A program made the position numbers and the translations under genes. Below are positions 1-9,691 of a DNA stretch of 64,000 bases, one piece after another (within the stretch, counting starts at the first letter, position 1; every line of letters starts with the position of its first letter). The notes beneath the pieces were generated by a model. It was not told where the DNA came from. It did not search any database and saw nothing but the letters and a program-made list of their open reading frames with translations. The stretch spans positions 8,326,868 to 8,390,867 of the forward strand of contig JANAVB010010791.1 in the NCBI GenBank assembly GCA_029216955.1, read 5' to 3'. The stretch is from Iris pallida (Eukaryota > Streptophyta > Magnoliopsida > Asparagales > Iridaceae).

Positions 1-240
1 GTTATACAGTGTTAGACTCTACCACTTCGTCGAGGATTTCGTCATAGAGTTTGGATGATTCTGGCACCGGATGAGCTGCTAGGAAATCAGCTAATGCTTG
101 GCCTTTTACTGCCTTCTGAGGAACGAAAAGCATATCATATAGAGTCAACAATATTGCCCATGAGCTAAACGAGAATTGAGAGAGCCCGGTTTCGTCATGA
201 GTATTCTGAGAGGGTTAACTTTGGATATAATATGGATAGT
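1..240 (-). pseudogene. Element A RNase H / RNase H linker (partial)
   Basis: Minus-strand translation continues the polyprotein of the next entry and includes a stretch reading ADFLAAHPVPESSKLYDE, matching the same site in B (LADFLAAHPIPETSKLYEDI) and E. This is the segment between the Ty3-type RNase H and the second, archaeal-type RNase H. A small indel near 150-165 shifts the frame, and a stop lies at about 3-5. The second RNase H and the integrase are beyond the left edge. Confidence 0.75.
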
Positions 241-1803
241 CTACCCAGACACATAGTGGAGTGTCTTCAGGATGGCAAATAGTAGTACAAGGCATTCCTT
301 CTCCACCGGTGCGTATCTGTGTTCGGCACCCACTATTGTGCGGCTGATGTAGTAGATTGTCTGTTCATGGCTGCCTTCATTCTTCTGTGCAAATAGGGCG
401 CCAAGAGAATGGTCCATAGCACGGACATATAGTAAGAAGGGCTTCCCCATTATTGGAGCAACCAATACTGGAGGGCTTGTAAGATACACCTTGATGTCGT
501 CGAATGTGCGTTGACATTGTTCAGTCCAGACGAAAGATACGCCTTTCTTCATGAGCTGAGTGAATGGTTGACACCTTCCGGAGAGGTTCGAAATGAATCG
601 TCTGATGTAGGCTAGCCTTCCTTGTAGTCCGCGTAGCTCTTTGAGGTTTCTTGGAGGATACATATCGAGGATAGCCTTCACTTTCTTCGGGTCCAGATGT
701 ATATCCTTTGAAGTGATGACGAAGCCAAGGAACTTGCCGCTGGAGACTCCCAGAAAAGACTTGGTTGGATTCATCTTGAGTTGGTGTGCAAGCATTAGTT
801 CGAACACCGTTCTCAAGTCTTGGAGGTGGTTGCCCTTGAGACGACTTTTAACTGCAATATCGTCTACGTAGCACTCCACAATTTTGCGCAAATGATCGCA
901 AAAAATTATGTTCATGGCTCGCTGGTTTGTCGCCACCGTATTTTTCAATCCGAAGGGCATCACCGAATAGCAGTATACCCCCAACGGTATTCGAAAAGAT
1001 GTGTGCTTCTCATCGTCGGGGAACATCTTGATCTGGTTGTAGCCTGAGAACCCATCCATGAAGGACATCCGCTCGAAGCCGCAAGTATTGTCGATCATTA
1101 CGTTGGTGATCGGTAAAGGGAACTCGTCCTTCGGGTATACAGAGTTCAAATTACGGTAATCGATACAGACTCGAACTTTACTGTTCTTTTTTATGACTGG
1201 AACGATGATGGTAATCCAGTCTGGGTGTTGTTCTTCGCGAATGAATCCACTGTCAATGAGCTTCTTGACTTCATTCTCGATGGTCTCCATGACGTCTGGT
1301 CAGAATCGTCGTTGTTGCTGCTTCACTGGCTTAGCTTTAGACGAAATATTCAGATGGTGTATGGCGACTTTAGGGTCCAAGCCTGGCATGTCTTCATAGC
1401 TCCATGCGAAGACGTCGATGTATTCTCTTATAAGCTGTATAAGAGATTGGTGTTCGTCGCCAGATAAACTTTTGTTGATGAAGATTGGTTTGAAAGATGA
1501 TTTATCTCCTAGATTAACTTGGATGACTTCGTCTTCGGTAGGTGGTTCACGTTGTTCGAAGTACAGCTCCCAACTAGTATCCATCTTTTGAGCCCATTGT
1601 TCAAGCTCGATCGATTGGACATCATCCATAATTTGGTCAATAAAAACCATATTGACAGACCGAGTTGTTTTGATCATGTCGCCAATGCTGGAGTCTGAGT
1701 CCCAAAGGGAGGAATCAGAAGAATGAGAACAACGATCTGCTTCATCATTTGATCTTTTGGGAGTTGTTAGAGGAGTGATATAACCAAACCAACACCGCTT
1801 CAT
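241..1803 (-). pseudogene. Element A reverse transcriptase and RNase H
   Basis: Two minus-strand open blocks in one frame (1300-1803 and 241-1290), separated by a single stop where the relatives have arginine (consistent with CGA to TGA). The first block holds the RT N-terminal region (DMPGLDPKVA, KPVKQQQRRF). The second has the RT core: CIDYRNLN, the fingers motif MSFMDGFSGYNQ, MPFGLKN and the catalytic YVDD at about residues 141-144. The RNase H then starts with LLYVRAMDHSLGALFAQ and ends near HYVSG. RT copies element RNA into DNA inside the virus-like particle, and RNase H removes the RNA strand. The copy is non-functional because of the stop and the frameshift from gag-pro. Confidence 0.9.
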
Positions 1804-2696
1804 TGATAGTAGTTCTCGGGTTTACCGGAAGGAGCAAAGTGTCGTATTGGCAACCGTCGTCTTCGGCCGTAATTTAGCCCCTTGTCGCTTTTGATGTCAT
1901 ATCCCATGTTCTGGACGGTATTCTTGGCCTGCCAACTATACCGAAAAAGTTGTATTTTTCCAGAGTCATAGTCAGCTTCTGTGTTGTGCTTGGGAGAAGT
2001 AGAGTCTGGAACGAACTTTCTCTCGCCAATTATACGACCGAAGATGATTAGTTCTTCATCCTTCTTTCTAGCTGGAACGGTGAAGTAGAGGATATCATCA
2101 GGGTAAACTTTTTTCCACAGGTGAGGCATCGTGACCGGCATGCAGAGGTGTAGTCCTATGCCGTGCTCTAGAGCGTATATCGTATCTATGTAGTATTTTA
2201 CAGATTGATAGACATCAGAGTAATTCAAAGATAAACCTTTACTAAGGAAATACACAAGTTCTTCTTCTGGGATAACATCATCCACTGATGGTATATTATT
2301 ATGAGTATTGATATACTCATTGAGAGGATCATCATCTGGAAGAGGAGCCACCGTCTTGGCCGAGTTCACCACGTAGGGTAATTCTTCAGGATTGGAAGGA
2401 CGAGCATCAGTAGGTTCCTCCCGGGGTGTCTTGCTGAGAGTGATGGTCAATGGTTTGACCTTGTCAGGGTTCTTCTTTTTCACCCTGATTGTGAGAGGTT
2501 TCGGAGTACTTTTTGGAGTGGTACATTCTTTGACTCGGATGATCAGGAGACCATCATTGGAGGATGGACTTACTTCAGCTTCATTGTCAGCTTCGTTGTC
2601 GTCATCCTTGGGAGGCTGAGATTGGTAAAGTACCGAATCTCCATAGTAAGCTTCGATGCCCTTAAAAGGATCAACATCGACAAACTCCGTCTTCAC
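1800..2696 (-). pseudogene. Element A protease-RT linker region
   Basis: Open block of 298 codons between protease and RT. It starts with KTEFVDVDPFKGIEAYYGDS, equivalent to VKTEFAYINPFKGVEAYFFDS in B, then becomes acidic and repetitive: several units of the type LTIRVKKK and LTITLSK, like the LRIKVKG units in B. No catalytic motif is visible. It ends in a stop that overlaps the ATG of the next block by four bases. Comparison with B and E shows that the frame change is a frameshift lesion in this copy, not a conserved junction. Confidence 0.7.
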
Positions 2697-3980
2697 GACA
2701 CCGTCACTGTTGACGTACTTGAAGCACTAGTGAAGTATAGAAGGAACGATCATTTTCTCGTGTATCTATGGACGTTCGAACAAGACGTTGTAGGATACAT
2801 TGGCATCGATCACATAGTAGGAAACCTCTGTTTGGAGATCACCGATTTGGCACTTGAGACGGATCTTGTCCAGCGAGTGGCTTCAATCAGCATTGAAAGC
2901 CATAATAGTTGTGTTGGTTGCAGATAGCTTGTGCAGAGGGATTCCCAGAATTTAAAGCAAACTTTTAGGAATGATGCTGAGGGAGGATCCTGGATCGATG
3001 TGCATGCGGTCCACCTTGATCGCCCCGATATACCCTATATAGTACAAGGGTCTATTATGACGATTATTTTTGAGTAGCATGTCCTCCTGTGAAAAGGTGA
3101 TGTTGGGCACCACTTCCATAGTATTGTGGCAGTGGGGACAGGAGACAGGATCTTCAGCGGGGGCTTTGACTTCAGCGAGATAGGAGTCGGCATGTAGTAA
3201 TGCCTCACTTAAGGCCTTTCGTATTTCTTTGGAGGGTCGCAATAGATCGAATAGAGACAACCTGGCAGGCATATTGGCTAGCTGTGCCAGTATGTCAAAG
3301 TTGTAGGGCCGATCCATGCCTTCCGGAGCTGCCGCCTTCAGAGACTTGTCAAACCGTGTCTCCTTCTGCTTGGCTTTGTCTATAGTTGGAGGCTTAGACA
3401 GGCCGGCTTCTGAGCTTGTAGGGGCAGCAGAAGGTTGAGAAGGTACCGCTTCTTCATGTGCGGGGTCGTATATCCGAAGATAAGTCTTCTCCGATCGTGT
3501 CTCGCCAGATAGGACCTCGTAGATGGGAGAGGATACCATATGGCATGACTTGTATTTCTTGCCCCTTTTTGCTTTGGGAGGTACCACCTCCTGCGTCACT
3601 TCTTGTACAAGGTCGGGATGGACCCACATGATCTCACCACGTTCAGTCGTAAGTGGCACCAAGGTTGAGTTACGAGCTGGCGGTAGGTTGACGACTTCCA
3701 TTATTGCCTTGGGAATCGGGACCACGCCGTCTGGGACTTCTGTGGGAGAAAAGTCACCAAACTGAAGAGAGATCATGTTAGAAGATACGACCTTGTCTTC
3801 AGCTTCTAGGTTGATTACTTGGCTGTCGATAAGCTGTTGTATCTTCTTCTTCAGGATGATGCAGTCCTTAGTGGAATGATGCACGTACTGATGATAGAGA
3901 CAGTACTTGGGATCGTTGAGCTGGTTTGCCTCTGCAGGATGTCGTAGTGGAGGCAATTTCAGCTTATTACCCTTTATCAA
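2697..3980 (-). pseudogene. Element A gag C-terminus and aspartic protease
   Basis: ORF at 2952-3980 plus a decayed tail to 2697. The N-terminal part has a gag finger-like YCLYHQYVHHSTKDC segment near residues 27-41, as in other Tat gags, followed by a conserved block with MISLQFGDF and WVHPDLV. A CPHCHNTM pair lies near residue 280. The C-terminus reaches the retropepsin active site IDPGSS. After a stop the protease continues with lesions: a block reading VSYNVLFERP corresponds to VSYNILLGRPW in B. The enzyme would cut the Gag-Pol precursor. Upstream, one stop separates it from the capsid block in the same frame. Confidence 0.85.
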
Positions 3981-4049
3981 TGTGTGAAAGATGGTAATGA
4001 CATCGTCTTCGTCAAAGGAGAAGGTCTCTTTAGGCTTGTCGAAGGTGCC

Positions 4050-4715
4050 CTAGGAATTGGAAGCTCCTTTGGATGTGTCGACCTTCAGGACTTCTTTCCC
4101 TTTACCCCCACGAACAGGGATAGTTTGAGGATGCTTGCCCTTGTCTTCGGATTTAGGTATTTTCAACCCTAGTAGTTCCAAGTTAGGAACGTCGTTTTCA
4201 GCAGCATCAGCGACCCCAATAAAAGTGGGCCATGTATCATACTTATGTATACCCAGACAAAACTTCACTGTAGAAAGGAAGTTATGTCGACAAGTATCCA
4301 TAAGTTCTGAGTCTGGTATGCCAAAGGGCATCTTCAGTGCTAGCCGCCTGAAGCGTTCGATGAAGGCGATAACGGACTCAGTCCCCCTTTGCTTGGTCTC
4401 GATGAGGGTGGACATACTAACGTGCATGCTACTCTCATAAAAGCTGTTGAGGAATAACCTCTCCAAGTCTTTGAATGAATTGATGCATCCGTCAGGCAGA
4501 CTGCAGAACCATTTGAAAGCTACCCCCTGCAAGGTGCTAATAAACAGCTTCAATAAGAACGGATCGTCTCTGGGCAAGTGCAGAGTCTGCATGTTGAAGT
4601 ATGTCATGTGTTGACGAGGAGAAGTCAACCCGTCAAATGAATTCAGCGTCAACGGCTTGTAGTTAAGAGGGCAAGTAGCATTCTCCCACTCTGGGGGATA
4701 CGGTTGGGATATCCC
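4050..4715 (-). pseudogene. Element A gag capsid region, interrupted by B
   Basis: Retrotransposon gag (capsid) domain: FKWFCSLPDGCINSFKDLE, FLNSFYESS and a FIERFRRLALKMP core, homologous to AYDWYRSLPDNCISSFDEF in B. Capsid forms the virus-like particle. The open frame appears to start at 4832, but everything right of 4715 is element B's LTR, so that N-terminus is a chance fusion. The true upstream gag lies at 28802 onwards, and the reading frame matches across the B insertion. A stop at about 4050 separates it from the downstream gag-pro block in the same frame. Confidence 0.85.
4711..4715. repeat. Target-site duplication of element B, left (ATCCC)
   Basis: ATCCC directly left of B's TG terminus and again at 28797-28801 directly right of its CA terminus. 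A 5-bp duplication is standard for Ty3/gypsy integrases. Both copies belong to element A's gag. Confidence 0.95.
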
Positions 4716-5086
4716 TGTTTCACTTAACAAAAGGCCTGGAATTGGCTTTTGAAAATAAAACAAGAAAAAGTACAAATAGTACAAATTATTCTGGGAAGTA
4801 TTGCTATGGAAGTTTGATCTGAAGTCGATCATTTTGTTCCTTGGACTATACGATGATGATGAAGATCACTGCTAGAAGATGAACAACCGGAAGAACTAAG
4901 TCACCAGAAAGGTATCGACGCACTTGGGCACTGATGGCGAGGCCAAATGCTTTCCTGCTTTGCTTCACTCTGTTCTGGAAGAAAAGTTGAAGAAGAATGC
5001 TCCGGAGAATCAAAATCTCTGGGTTCTGATCTCTATGTATTCTCTTCTTGTCTCTCTCTCCGTCTGTGTCTTGAGAAAAATCAATC

Positions 5087-5094
5087 TATTTATA
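5087..5094 (-). promoter_or_regulatory. TATA box of element B LTR promoter
   Basis: TATAAATA on the minus strand, in the same setting (GTCAAGTCTATAAATAGA) as in E's LTRs. It would place the U3/R border about 30 bp further left. The 5' LTR carries the same box near 17915-17922. Confidence 0.75.
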
Positions 5095-5185
5095 GACTTG
5101 ACCTTCTGTGCGTAAAACTCAGCAAAAGTTTTATCTTTACGCTAATAACTGCCACCCATGACTGAAGTCATCCTCTGCATACGTT

Positions 5186-5195
5186 GACACGTGTC
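5186..5195. promoter_or_regulatory. Perfect G-box palindrome in element B U3
   Basis: GACACGTGTC, a ten-base palindrome with the CACGTG core bound by plant bZIP and bHLH factors. It lies about 95 bp upstream of the TATA box in element orientation. The same palindrome occurs in E's LTRs. The sequence is directly seen; the regulatory role is inferred. Confidence 0.6.
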
Positions 5196-5796
5196 CCATT
5201 ATTTCAATAAGAATAGGATGCACGTACACACGTTCTTCGAGATGTGTGGTATGAAAGCCATGTAAGCAAACCACGTTCCAAAGTAGTCAGGAATGATAGA
5301 GCGTAAACAATAACCCAAATATACTCTGAGCGTAAAGTAGTAGACTAGGCGTAAAATAGCCCTGACATGGACTTCCCGCGTAAAGTGGCTAAAAATAGCC
5401 TTGAGCGTAAAACGTAGCCCAAATAAACTTTATGCACACGTCAACTTTTGAGCATAAAAACTCATATAGTCTCCATGCGTAAAAGAAGTCATATTGTGAG
5501 CGTAAAATAGCTCAATCCACATACTAAACGACAACATTGGTCTCTGTGTAAAACAAATCCCTTCGAATTCTGTGTTGTACGCTATCAGTAAATCTTTATG
5601 TCAGACTTTGCATTAAATACATGACTTGACAGCTTTGTCCAGCGTAAAGTGGTTAGCTTATCTCTGGCGTAAAACCACTGGCTTGACCCTGGCGTAAAGT
5701 GATTAGTCTGTCCTTGGCGTAAAATAGATCATTTTGAGTGGAATACTCTATCTCTTTGACTTAGTCTATGAAGCACACATTTTTTACGCTCCTACA

Positions 5797-5807
5797 AGAC
5801 CCCCTTC
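5797..5807 (-). other. Polypurine tract of element B
   Basis: Minus-strand GAAGGGGGTCT abutting the 3' LTR. E has GAAGGGGTCT at the same place (51746-51755). It serves as the primer for plus-strand DNA synthesis. Confidence 0.8.
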
Positions 5808-5865
5808 AAAGTTTTCGGAATTTGAAAAAGACTTTAAGAATTTCGAAATACTTTAAACATGAAAA

Positions 5866-5917
5866 ATGGTGCCGGTCAATACTCAACCGTCATGGTGCCG
5901 GTCAATACTCAACCGTC
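5866..5917 (+). repeat. Perfect 26-bp tandem duplication upstream of antisense mini-gene 1
   Basis: Two identical 26-bp units, each beginning ATGGTGCCGGTCAATACTC, placed just upstream of the TATA box at 5929. The position suggests an upstream promoter element, but this is inference. Confidence 0.85.
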
Positions 5918-5928
5918 ATAATTAATTG

Positions 5929-5938
5929 TATATATAAG
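5929..5938 (+). promoter_or_regulatory. TATA box for antisense mini-gene 1 of element B
   Basis: TATATATAAG on the plus strand (antisense to element B), about 40 bp before the ATG at 5978, followed by a CT-rich leader (TTCTTCATTCTCACTTTTC) typical of plant 5' UTRs. E has a TATA box in the equivalent place for its antisense gene. Confidence 0.65.
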
Positions 5939-5977
5939 GAGAAGTTCTTCATTCTCACTTTTCATCCTCATACTGTC

Positions 5978-6243
5978 ATGGCACCGAAGAAAGAGACAGA
6001 CAAAGAAAAGGCTCCAAGCTCTAGGATTGACACAGAGACGGAGATCGAGCGAGCACGTAACTTTGTAGAGTGCTTTGGACTGACTCCAGCGATCTTCGCT
6101 CGTATAAATGGTGGCCCTCAACTGCGTACGAAGGATCAGGTGATGCAGAAGCATTCCTCAATCTGATGCGTCGTTCCGGGATCCACAACATGCACGAATT
6201 AGGTGCCTCCCTTCGTCAGCCCAACGAGGGAGAGAAGAAATAG
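5978..6243 (+). pseudogene. Antisense mini-gene 1 of element B (MAPKK start)
   Basis: Short gene antisense to B, next to its 3' LTR. It starts MAPKKETDKEK and is charged, with a segment reading RNFVECFGLTPAIFAR. The first frame stops at about 6163. In the next frame the same strand continues with a plausible tail (DAEAFLNLMRRSGIHNMHEL ... ending at a TAG at 6241), so a one- or two-base shift probably broke an ORF of about 88 codons. The MAPKK start, TATA box and position match the antisense gene of element E (51480). No known domain is recognised. A possible poly(A) signal (AATAAA) lies near 6316. Confidence 0.5.
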
Positions 6244-6514
6244 TAATGTTTTATGTAGAAGTGTCTTGACACTTCAACTTATCTGTAGGGGCCTACTCCC
6301 CCTTTTTTTATAAAAATAAAATCTTAGTATTGATTTCATCTTTATTCGTGAAGTGCATTGGTATGTAGAATTGTTCCACGCCTTTTTTGACTGTATCTAT
6401 GGTTGTTCATTCCCAAGAGAAACAAATCAACACGTGGCAACTGTCCTGCGGTCACGAGCGCCTTTTATTAGGATCTTTCCCGAAATAAACTCACGCCAAC
6501 CGTTTCTTCGACCC

Positions 6515-6523
6515 TTTAAATAG
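6515..6523 (+). promoter_or_regulatory. TATA-like box for antisense mini-gene 2 of element B
   Basis: TTTAAATAG on the plus strand, followed by the CT-rich repeat CATTCTCATTCTCATTCTT and then the ATG at 6624. Upstream lies an ACGTGGC G-box-like motif near 6430. The layout copies that of the other two mini-genes. Confidence 0.5.
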
Positions 6524-6623
6524 CTGAGTTAAAGAATGTTTTATGCATTCTCATTCTCATTCTCATTCTTTTTCTCCGAAGATAGCTATTTGCAAGATTT
6601 CATTCTCCAACAAGAGATTGATA

Positions 6624-7283
6624 ATGACGATGCTTTTCGATGTCGTTCCTCTGTACGCTCGGCCATCAGACGTTGATTCAACTACTCTTAAAGCCACACC
6701 ATCTAACCATGATGGTAAGTTTAATTCATAAAACAATTGTCTTCCTTTGAGCTTTTTGTTGAAAACAGATGTCTATCTTTAATAGATAAGGCATGCCTAT
6801 TGAAAATGAGCGCAAATCTTTGACAGATATGGAGCGCATAAAACACAGGCGCAAAGCCTTTTAGATAAGATGCACATGAAATACGGGCGTAAAAATGCCT
6901 TGTTGAATAAGGTGCACGAGCATCAGTCTTTAATTGACCAGTAAGTGGCTGATGATACTTCTGTTGAAAGTTTTTCTCTGTTGTTTTCTGCAGAAGCTTG
7001 GCTGAAGAACTTTTCCAGAACCGGTATTGGCGACTTGGATGCTGTGAGGAGCATTCTTCTGACATCAACATCAGGGAGCTCATGCGCTTTTGATGCGCAA
7101 ACCAGACAACTCAGAACTTTTCGTGGGATAAAAGGTTCTTCCTCAGATGGTAGGAAGAGCCTTTATACACGAAAAGTTGGATGGTGGAGTCAACTCTATC
7201 CCAAAAAATTGGGTAGTAGAGTTCCTTTCACGGCAGGACTAGGAATCGTATCCCAATGCTGGATATATTCCTATCTCCTCTGA
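6624..7283 (+). CDS. Antisense mini-gene 2 of element B, predicted spliced ORF
   Basis: Exon 1 runs 6624-6714 (MTMLFDVVPLYARPSD...), exon 2 6994-7283. The donor GATG/GTAAGT at 6715 is near consensus, and the acceptor at 6993 follows a strong pyrimidine tract (TTTTTCTCTGTTGTTTTCTGCAG). Phase agrees: exon 1 has 91 bases, and two bases complete the codon in exon 2, which then stays open for 95 codons. The product would be about 126 residues, and no family is recognised. A rival frame of exon 2 is also open for 32 codons, and a charged tail ending DEEDPKKK lies further on near 7470, so the exact structure is uncertain. The intron itself carries GCGTAAA-like motifs. Confidence 0.4.
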
Positions 7284-7480
7284 AGGGCCGCTATTTCTCC
7301 ACCAATTTTATTGGCAGCAACACGTCTTCGGGCTGCCATACTCTGGGATTCTCCTCTCGTCTGAGAGAGAAGACCAGAGTTAATTCCTACTGTTTGGGTC
7401 GCCATTGAGACTCAGACAGCAAGGAATTGACACCAACAACGAATCCGATGAAGAAGATCCAAAGAAGAAGTAGATCTTGA
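7284..7480 (+). other. Possible further coding remnant of antisense mini-gene 2
   Basis: One frame ends with an acidic/basic tail NNESDEEDPKKK and a stop at about 7470. It is not in phase with exon 2 as annotated. Either another intron or a frameshift lies between, or the tail is a chance frame. Confidence 0.25.
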
Positions 7481-7925
7481 TTAGGTCATCGTTGTTGTAT
7501 AGAATGAAAATCCAAGATGTAATAGATTTCCATTATGATTTGTAAGAAAGTCGAAAAAATGTAATAGACTTTTATAAAGTGAGAATGGAAATGACAAGTC
7601 TTCTAAACTCAATAATTTGTATCTTAACCAGAGGTAATATAGACATGAATGAAATCTCGTTTTCTTTTTCAGAGTATACAATACTATCAGAGGTAATATG
7701 GACATGATAGCATGTAAGAACTCAAAGAAAAGTAGATTAATATCTATGCAGAGGTCAAATGGACATGATAGATAGAAAATACAAGCAGATTTAATATTTA
7801 TTCAGAGGTCATGAGAACATGATAAATAACAAATCCAACTTTTTATACCAACTGGTAAGATAGAAGATTAAAATTTCTCTCCAAGGAGACAAGTAATCAG
7901 CTTATCCAAACATTGGTAGCTGGGG
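7481..7925 (-). repeat. Dispersed CAGAGGTAATATGGACATGA repeats of element B
   Basis: AT-rich stretch without ORFs holding at least four copies of a 20-base block (near 7630, 7690, 7748 and 7803), spaced about 55-60 bp apart. On the element's own strand the block reads TCATGTCCATATTACCTCTG. The same block, with the same spacing, follows integrase in element E (46060-46330). The right end (7905-7930) matches the sequence directly behind E's integrase stop. Confidence 0.75.
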
Positions 7926-8119
7926 AAATAAGAAGACAGGTGTCATAGAAAATACACGCCAATATTGATAAAAGAATGGATGAACCAACGTATCTTTTGG
8001 GAAACGAAAAGTCGATTCAATTCCATAAAATGGATGAATCTGATGTAACGAATGGATAGGTCTTTTCGGAATGAAAAGTTGTTTCAATTTCCAAGTCCGG
8101 TTCGTTAATAGATCTCTCC

Positions 8120-8128
8120 TATAAATAG
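8120..8128 (+). promoter_or_regulatory. TATA box for antisense mini-gene 3 of element B
   Basis: TATAAATAG on the plus strand, 50 bp before the ATG at 8179, followed by a pyrimidine-rich leader (CATTTCATTCTTTATTTCC). Confidence 0.65.
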
Positions 8129-8178
8129 GTGAGAACTCTTTGTAACATTTCATTCTTTATTTCCATTCCTCTATCGGA

Positions 8179-8473
8179 AATGTCTTTCAAGGACGTGCAG
8201 CAAAAGAATGAAGTCTCCATGAAAGTTGAGGACGTCACCGAGACGCGCCCTATTGAGCCAGTTGTGTCAGACCCAACCAAAATAGGCGAAAGCTCTTTTA
8301 TGCCTAAGCCATCACAAGACATCCTCGCTTTCTTAGTAGAGCCAGGGAAAACTCCTGAGGAAGAAGAACTGAGGATGGCTCCCTGTAAATTTTTTATGAA
8401 CTCAGGCACCGATGCCTTCGATGCATTGGCCGACTATGTATTTAATAAGGAAGGCAGTGGTCCTCGTCCTTAA
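8179..8473 (+). CDS. Antisense mini-gene 3 of element B, 97 aa, unknown
   Basis: Intact ORF starting MSFKDVQQKNEVSMKVED and ending NKEGSGPRP. I chose this ATG because it follows the TATA box and leader; the open frame reaches back to 8129. The product is acidic and proline-containing, with a segment reading DILAFLVEPGKTPEEEELR and a C-terminal block DAFDALADYVF. No signal peptide, membrane segment or known motif is seen. It overlaps nothing on the element strand and ends 60 bp before the convergent integrase stop. AATAAA lies just downstream (near 8494). It is the only unbroken complete small ORF with a promoter-like upstream in B. Confidence 0.5.
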
Positions 8474-8533
8474 TCTTTTACTCAGAAAAAAAATAATAAA
8501 GGATATTTTATTTTCATTCTGTCTCTTTGTTTT

Positions 8534-9691
8534 TTATACATAGTACTTCTTAAGAAATTTGCCATTGATCGGCATCATGAGTAGATCTCCATTAGGCTTG
8601 GATAACCGATAGGTGCCATTGGAAAACACAGTCTCAATGACATAAAGGCCTTCCCATTTTGCTTGGAATTTCCCTTTGCTTTTGTGAGTCATCACCATCG
8701 GTCTTCGAACAGCTAATACCAGCTCACCGATCTTGAATACCCTCTCTTTAACTTTACGATTGAAAGTTCGAGATATACGGGCTTGATATAGCTCAATATG
8801 TTGTTGTGCTTGAAGACGCTTTTCGTCCAATCCTTCAAGTTCTTGGAGTCATAAGCGATCATTATTCTCTATAGTTAGCTCATTAGCAATAGCTATTCGA
8901 AGAGATAGAATCTGAATTTCCAATGGAAGGACAGCCTCACATCCATAAACCAGTGAAAATGGTGTAAAACCAGTAGGAGTTCGGACTGTTGTTCGATAAG
9001 CCCATAAATATTCTCCAAGTTTCTCATTCCAATCACGTTTATTAGAAGAGACGAACTTTTTGAGAAGTTTGATGATCGTCTTGTTGAAAGCTTCGGCTAA
9101 ACCATTAGCAGCTGGATTATAAGCCGTAGAAGCCAAATTTTGAATTCGATTCTTATCACAGAACCGATAAAATGCCTGACTGGCAAATTATGGTCCATTG
9201 TCATGAATTATCCGTCGAGGAATCCCGAAACGATAAATGATATGGTGTTTGATGAAGCTAATCATATTAGATGTTTTCACTTCAGTAAGGGGGACTGCTT
9301 CTGCCCATTTGGAAAAGTAATCAGTTATAGCCAATATAAAGCGATGTCTTTTAATAGAAGGAGGGTTAATCGGACCAATGATATCCATACCCCAAGCTTC
9401 GAAGGGCCAAGAAGCTGCTGTATGATGTAAAAATTCAGAAGGTTGGTAAATAAAGTCAGCATGAATCTGACATGCTTTACACCTTCTGGCGTAATCTACA
9501 GCATCTGCTATCATGGAAGGCCAATAATACCCCATTCTTCGAATACGATCTTATAACTTCGGACCTGGTTGATGAGCACCACAGACACCATCATGAGCCT
9601 CACGGAGTGTCAGTTTAGCTTTACTTTCTGAGAGACAACGCAGCAAGAGTCCATCGTATGAACGATGATATAACATATGTAAAGACGAATC
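8534..9691 (-). pseudogene. Element B integrase
   Basis: Three open blocks in one frame (9188-9535, 8849-9136, 8534-8830). First comes the zinc-binding region: a histidine pair near AHQPGPK and the CKACQIH cysteine pair. The DDE core follows, with WGMDIIGP (first Asp), IIHDNGP (second Asp) and NGLAEAFNKTI (Glu). The C-terminal part carries a typical FNRKVKERVFKIGELVL segment and ends KKYYV. A stop replaces the glutamine after HDNGP (consistent with CAA to TAA), another lies near 9550, and one sits between the core and the C-terminal block. Integrase inserts the cDNA into chromosomes. No chromodomain is visible, as expected for Tat. Confidence 0.9.

Larger units (their letters stand above)
1..4715 (-). 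mobile_element. Element A (Tat-clade Ty3/gypsy), 3' portion
   Basis: Left remainder of a minus-strand LTR retrotransposon. Reading right to left it carries gag capsid, gag zinc-finger region, protease, linker, reverse transcriptase and the start of RNase H, then leaves the window. The order and the long linkers match elements B and E, which show the dual RNase H of the Tat clade. Its gag is cut at 4715 by element B; the missing 5' part resumes at 28802. Gag-protease lies in one frame and RT in another, with isolated stops, so it is a decayed copy. Its 3' LTR is outside the window. Confidence 0.9.
4716..5796 (-). repeat. Element B 3' LTR
   Basis: 1081 bp bounded by TG and CA (TGTTTCACTTAAC ... 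TACGCTCCTACA on the plus strand). It is nearly identical to the 5' LTR. The flank at 5797 is the polypurine tract, which matches the sequence before E's 3' LTR, so this is the 3' and not the 5' LTR. It contains about 14 copies of GCGTAAA/TTTACGC, a TATA box on the minus strand at 5087-5094 (TATAAATA) and a palindromic G-box. Confidence 0.95.
7930..8530 (+). other. Extra promoter-ORF module in element B, absent from E
   Basis: In E the integrase stop is followed at once by TTCTTCTTTATTCCCCAGC. In B that sequence appears only at about 7912-7935, some 600 bp beyond the integrase stop at 8534. The extra DNA carries a plus-strand TATA box, a CT-rich leader and a complete 97-codon ORF. This is either an insertion in B or a loss in E. 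Confidence 0.6.

Noticed and set aside
1797..1806. ATGA stop-start overlap between two pol blocks of element A as programmed reinitiation
   Set aside because: B and E show homologous sequence in a single ancestral frame at this place; the overlap results from a frameshift in A.
4716..4832. N-terminal 39 residues of the gag ORF of element A
   Set aside because: They are translated from element B's LTR; the frame is open across the insertion border by chance.
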